In this document: in pieces, positions 11,635 to 14,133 of the stretch
How the letters are laid out: every line of letters starts with the position of its first letter
Position numbering within the stretch: position 1 is the stretch's first letter
Assembly: GCA_018897475.1 (NCBI GenBank)
Contig: JAHIKS010000031.1
Span: 1 to 14,133, forward strand
DNA length: 14,133 bases
Source: Candidatus Altarchaeota archaeon
Lineage (GTDB): Archaea > Altiarchaeota > Altiarchaeia > IMC4 > QMZM01
Reading direction: 5' to 3'
Made by a program: the position numbers and the translations under genes
The notes under the pieces: generated by a model
Database searches by the model: none
What the model saw: the letters and a program-made list of their open reading frames with translations, nothing else
Told to the model about the DNA's origin: nothing

Positions 11635-12542
11635 ACGAAAAAGAGCTTAAGAAGAAAATCAACGGGTTGAGGAATGAGATAGACCACAAGAACAAAAAGC
11701 TAAAGGATATTTATCACGAGCTTGGGTTCCATAGGAGAGATGCCGACACTCTAAGGACGAAAAGGGACCAGTTCAATGAAAAGGCAAAGAAGCTCAGGCA
11801 AGAAGCGAAGTCGTTTGTAGTCAATAGGGACAAGGTAAACGAGGATATAGGCAAGCTGAAGAACAAGAGGGCTTCGCTCATAGAGAAGATAAAGACGCTT
11901 ACGAGAGATATAAAGGAGACTAAGGGTTATAGAGATGAGCTGAACAGAATAGCAAGAGCGCCAGATACCCTACTTACTGAGATTTACCTTAGAGATATTG
12001 AAAAACTGGTGGAGAAGGATATGCCCATAGAGGACGAGGTAAGGCTGTTCGACAAGATATTCGAGGTGAAGGACCGCCTTCTGGCTGCAAAGAAAGCCGA
12101 CACGGTTCATGGAAAGGTCTCTTCCACCTATGAGGAGGTCAAGAAGCTGAACCTGAACATAGACAAGATTAATGAGTCCGTCCAGTCTCTTGCGGAGGAA
12201 TCGCAGGAGAACCACCAGAGGGCAATGAATATCTACAAGGAGATAGACGTCATCTCCGAGGAGTCGACCCAGTCGCATAAGAAACTGGTGGAAAAATACG
12301 AGCTTATGAACCCACTAAGGGAGCAGATAGGCTCGATAAAGGAGGAGATTAAGGGCGTTCAGGAGAAGTTGGCTCCCTTCGTTGATGAATGGGAGAAGAT
12401 AAGGCATGAAAGAGAGGATCGGAAGAAGAACCAGGACGCGCTCATAGCAAAGGAGAAGCTGCAGAACAAGAAGAGGATAAGCATAGACGACTTTAGGGTA
12501 CTGCTTGAGAAGAACGAGCTTGAGCTGTCGGTTGCCAAATGA
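11631..12542 (+). CDS. COG1340-like archaeal coiled-coil protein
   Basis: The 303-aa product is an almost continuous coiled coil: two long helical stretches (about 1-112 and 150-270) separated by a shorter region containing LLTEIYLRDIEKLVEKDMPIE (about 116-136), a conserved-looking core, and a C-terminal segment RISIDDFRVLLE. This architecture and the charged composition resemble the archaeal COG1340 proteins, sometimes misannotated as phosphoserine phosphatases, whose function is not well defined. It overlaps the 155-aa coiled-coil gene by four bases. Its stop codon directly abuts the stop of rfcL on the other strand with no intergenic base. Structural or ribosome/chromosome-associated roles are guesses. 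Confidence 0.75.
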   Translation: MNEKELKKKINGLRNEIDHKNKKLKDIYHELGFHRRDADTLRTKRDQFNEKAKKLRQEAKSFVVNRDKVNEDIGKLKNKRASLIEKIKTLTRDIKETKGYRDELNRIARAPDTLLTEIYLRDIEKLVEKDMPIEDEVRLFDKIFEVKDRLLAAKKADTVHGKVSSTYEEVKKLNLNIDKINESVQSLAEESQENHQRAMNIYKEIDVISEESTQSHKKLVEKYELMNPLREQIGSIKEEIKGVQEKLAPFVDEWEKIRHEREDRKKNQDALIAKEKLQNKKRISIDDFRVLLEKNELELSVAK

Positions 12543-13685
12543 TTATCCTTTGATGAATTCTATTTCTTCTGAATTGAGACCGTATTCTTTCGCTAGTTCT
12601 TCATCAGCCAGTTTGTTTTTCCTGAGCATTGTCTGGAGTAGAGGTATGTACTGCTGTGCTATAACCTTCCCGGACGCATGGAGCTCGGGGGAGAGCTTCT
12701 GGGCTATCGACTTCTTCATTGCCCTTTCCTTCTTTGTATGGCCCAGCTTTGCGAAATATAGGGGGAACTGATACCTTGTGAAATTCACGTTCTGATTCTT
12801 GGATATGTTTACTCCCCCGGTCATCAGGGGCGTCACGTATCTCAGGAAACCCCAGTACTGCCTCCTGATGATTCTTCCAAGGAAGACGTCGGCCCTTGAG
12901 ATGTAGTAGTAGGCCTTGGCTATCTCCTCCCTGCTTTTATATATCCTCGGGAGGTTCTCATCTATCCACAGGAGAATGTCCCTCGGCTGCTCGTTCAGGT
13001 TCCAGGTGGATTGTATGGCCTGTCTGAAGTCGCTTTTTGTAAGGACCTTGCTCAGGACTTCATAGATGTCGGTCGTCCTGTCCCTGGGACCAAGGAGCTC
13101 CAGGTCCTTTTCATCTATCCTTTGCCTGCCCATGCCTACCGTTTGAAGGTCGTTTATTGCAGAGCGGATATCTCCACCAGAATTCTCGGCAATCCTCAGG
13201 AGAATCCCCGGGTCTGGATGAATTCCTTCCTTCCGACATATCCCCTCCAGTATATTCTTTATGGTCGCCGCCATTGGCTTTCTGAACTGGAGCTTCTCGC
13301 AGGCTTTCTTTATCGTCTTGAGCCTTCTTGATGAGAAATCCGAGGTTATGAGAATGGTGGGATTCCTTGTCTTTTCCAGAAGCAGGGAGGCCTTCTTTAT
13401 GTCGCCAATCTTGTCAACGTGGTCTACCAGGATAAGTTTCTTTCCCCCGAAGATGCTGGAGGTCTGTGATGCTGTTATTGCGGAATCCAGGTTCTCGTTC
13501 CTTACACGAAGTATCTCAAGTTCAAGCTCCTTTGCTATGGCCTGCGCAAAGGTTGTCTTCCCGGCTCCGGTGGAGCCGTAAATCAGCAGTGGCTTCTTCC
13601 AGCCGTAGCTCCTTATGTCCTGAATCAGCTTCTGGTTCCCTATGAACTCGTGGAAATCCCTTGGCTTGTATTTTTCAGACCACAT
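12543..13685 (-). CDS. rfcL: Replication factor C large subunit (clamp loader), atypical Walker B
   Basis: RfcL with RfcS loads the PCNA ring onto primed DNA. The 380-aa product shows WSEKYKPRDFHEFIGN (2-17), Walker A GSTGAGKTT (37-45), Walker B LILVDHVDKI (84-93), sensor-1 region ILITSDFSS (111-119) and a sensor-2 region GGDIRSAINDLQ. In the family Walker B normally reads D-E-x-D; here residue 89 is His in place of the catalytic Glu, so ATP hydrolysis at this site may be reduced. The protein is shorter than typical RfcL (about 480-500 aa), and its C-terminus (EIEFIKG) shows no PCNA-binding box. It starts with MWSEKY, with a TATA box flanked by inverted repeats upstream. No rfcS is in the window. 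Assignment to RfcL is firm; full activity is not. Confidence 0.88.
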   Translation of the reverse strand: MWSEKYKPRDFHEFIGNQKLIQDIRSYGWKKPLLIYGSTGAGKTTFAQAIAKELELEILRVRNENLDSAITASQTSSIFGGKKLILVDHVDKIGDIKKASLLLEKTRNPTILITSDFSSRRLKTIKKACEKLQFRKPMAATIKNILEGICRKEGIHPDPGILLRIAENSGGDIRSAINDLQTVGMGRQRIDEKDLELLGPRDRTTDIYEVLSKVLTKSDFRQAIQSTWNLNEQPRDILLWIDENLPRIYKSREEIAKAYYYISRADVFLGRIIRRQYWGFLRYVTPLMTGGVNISKNQNVNFTRYQFPLYFAKLGHTKKERAMKKSIAQKLSPELHASGKVIAQQYIPLLQTMLRKNKLADEELAKEYGLNSEEIEFIKG

Positions 13686-13749
13686 ACTCAGATAATTAGG
13701 TTTTTATACCTAAATCTAGTAAGTAGTATATTACTGGGATGATACCAAA
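13686..13749. promoter_or_regulatory. Divergent promoter with palindrome around a TATA box
   Basis: TTAGGT (13696-13701) and ACCTAA (13708-13713) form a perfect 6-base inverted repeat around TTTTAT, which read on the minus strand is the TATA box (TATAAAA) of rfcL, about 20 bases before its ATG. Plus-strand AGTATATTA (near 13726) serves the membrane protein gene at 13750. A protein bound at the palindrome could block rfcL transcription. Confidence 0.5.
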
Positions 13750-14133
13750 ATGGAACTTAGCAATCTATCAATATTGCAGGGGCTTTTGATTAATATCTTC
13801 TGGCTTTTGCTGGCCTTTATACTGGGTTATATTCTCGGCTATGTTGTCTCGAACGTAATCAGGAAGCTGCTGACCATAAACAAACTGGAGAAAGGCCTTG
13901 TGAGATACGGGGCAGTGACATCCGAGCTGTGGGCTTCGATAGTCAGCTTCGTAGCACAGTCCACAAAGTGGTGGTTTGTAATCCTGATAGTCGTTTCAGC
14001 CTACCAGAACGCATTCCAGGTGGACTCCATACAGGACCCCATAGTCATGTTCTTCTACTTCGTGAACAGTCTCCTTCTGTTGGCCCTCCTTACGATCGGG
14101 GGCCTGCTCATTGGTGGAGTACTCTATAAGATA
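13750..14133 (+). CDS. MscS-like or TM-helix-repeat membrane protein, N-terminal part
   Basis: The frame runs from ATG 13750 to the right edge (128 codons, no stop). Three transmembrane helices are visible: about residues 11-36 (with GYILGYVVSNVIRK), about 71-86 (KWWFVILIVVSAY), and about 99-125 (FFYFVNSLLLLALLTIGGLL). The first helix followed by a basic NVIRKLL and an amphipathic linker resembles the conserved transmembrane-helix region before the MscS channel domain, a family that opens under membrane tension. The pore helix and beta domain would lie beyond the window, so this is a tentative call. GGGATGAT before the ATG is a possible ribosome site. Confidence 0.55.
   Translation, partial: MELSNLSILQGLLINIFWLLLAFILGYILGYVVSNVIRKLLTINKLEKGLVRYGAVTSELWASIVSFVAQSTKWWFVILIVVSAYQNAFQVDSIQDPIVMFFYFVNSLLLLALLTIGGLLIGGVLYKI

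Noticed and set aside
1..14133. CRISPR array
   Set aside because: No regularly spaced direct repeats of 24-40 bases were seen anywhere; the only tandem repeats are the in-frame 27-nt units at 8579-8659.

Overview
The window looks like an archaeal chromosome segment. The evidence is an iron-sulfur DNA primase large subunit, a replication factor C large subunit, an archaeal-type CDP-alcohol phosphatidyltransferase, a COG1340-type coiled-coil protein, and several genes whose ATG lies about 20-30 bases after a TATA-like box (leaderless style). Shine-Dalgarno motifs also precede some genes. A small Cys-repeat membrane protein and a short RfcL hint at a DPANN-like lineage, but I cannot fix the taxon from this window.

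Layout. 1-1289: AT-rich accessory DNA on the minus strand. It holds the start of a winged-helix protein (runs off the left edge), a 108-aa unknown protein, then about 565 bases without a convincing gene. This gap contains a striking 180-bp nested inverted repeat (778-957), a 30-codon ORF, and three CTGTTTCA repeats spaced about two helical turns apart. 1290-2477: a secreted repeat protein, a SHOCT-domain membrane protein and a membrane-anchored winged-helix regulator, all plus strand. 2555-3268: an AT-rich secreted/anchored protein of unknown function. 3300-4280: priL on the minus strand, divergent from the chaperone cluster.

4387-10341: the heat-shock cluster grpE-dnaK-(insert)-methyltransferase-dnaJ. 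The insert after dnaK carries an AT-rich pair of membrane protein genes (12-Cys repeat protein plus a 61-aa two-helix protein), bracketed by three short sequence blocks that recur in inverted orientation and consistent order. The methyltransferase overlaps dnaJ by 4 bases (ATGA). 10366-11128: a 55-aa one-helix protein followed one base later by a phospholipid synthase. 11167-12542: two overlapping coiled-coil genes, tail-to-tail and with zero gap against rfcL (minus, 12543-13685). 13750 to the end: the start of an MscS-like membrane protein, divergent from rfcL.

Functionally the window mixes housekeeping (protein folding, replication, lipid synthesis) with small envelope proteins of unknown role. 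The most interesting non-genic signals are the nested inverted repeat at 778-957, the bracketed insert inside the dnaK-dnaJ cluster, the phased repeats at 1208-1259, and a roughly six-fold excess of GAATTC beyond position 3446, including three copies in 27-nt tandem repeats inside the methyltransferase gene. The most interesting protein oddity is an RfcL whose Walker B glutamate position is histidine.
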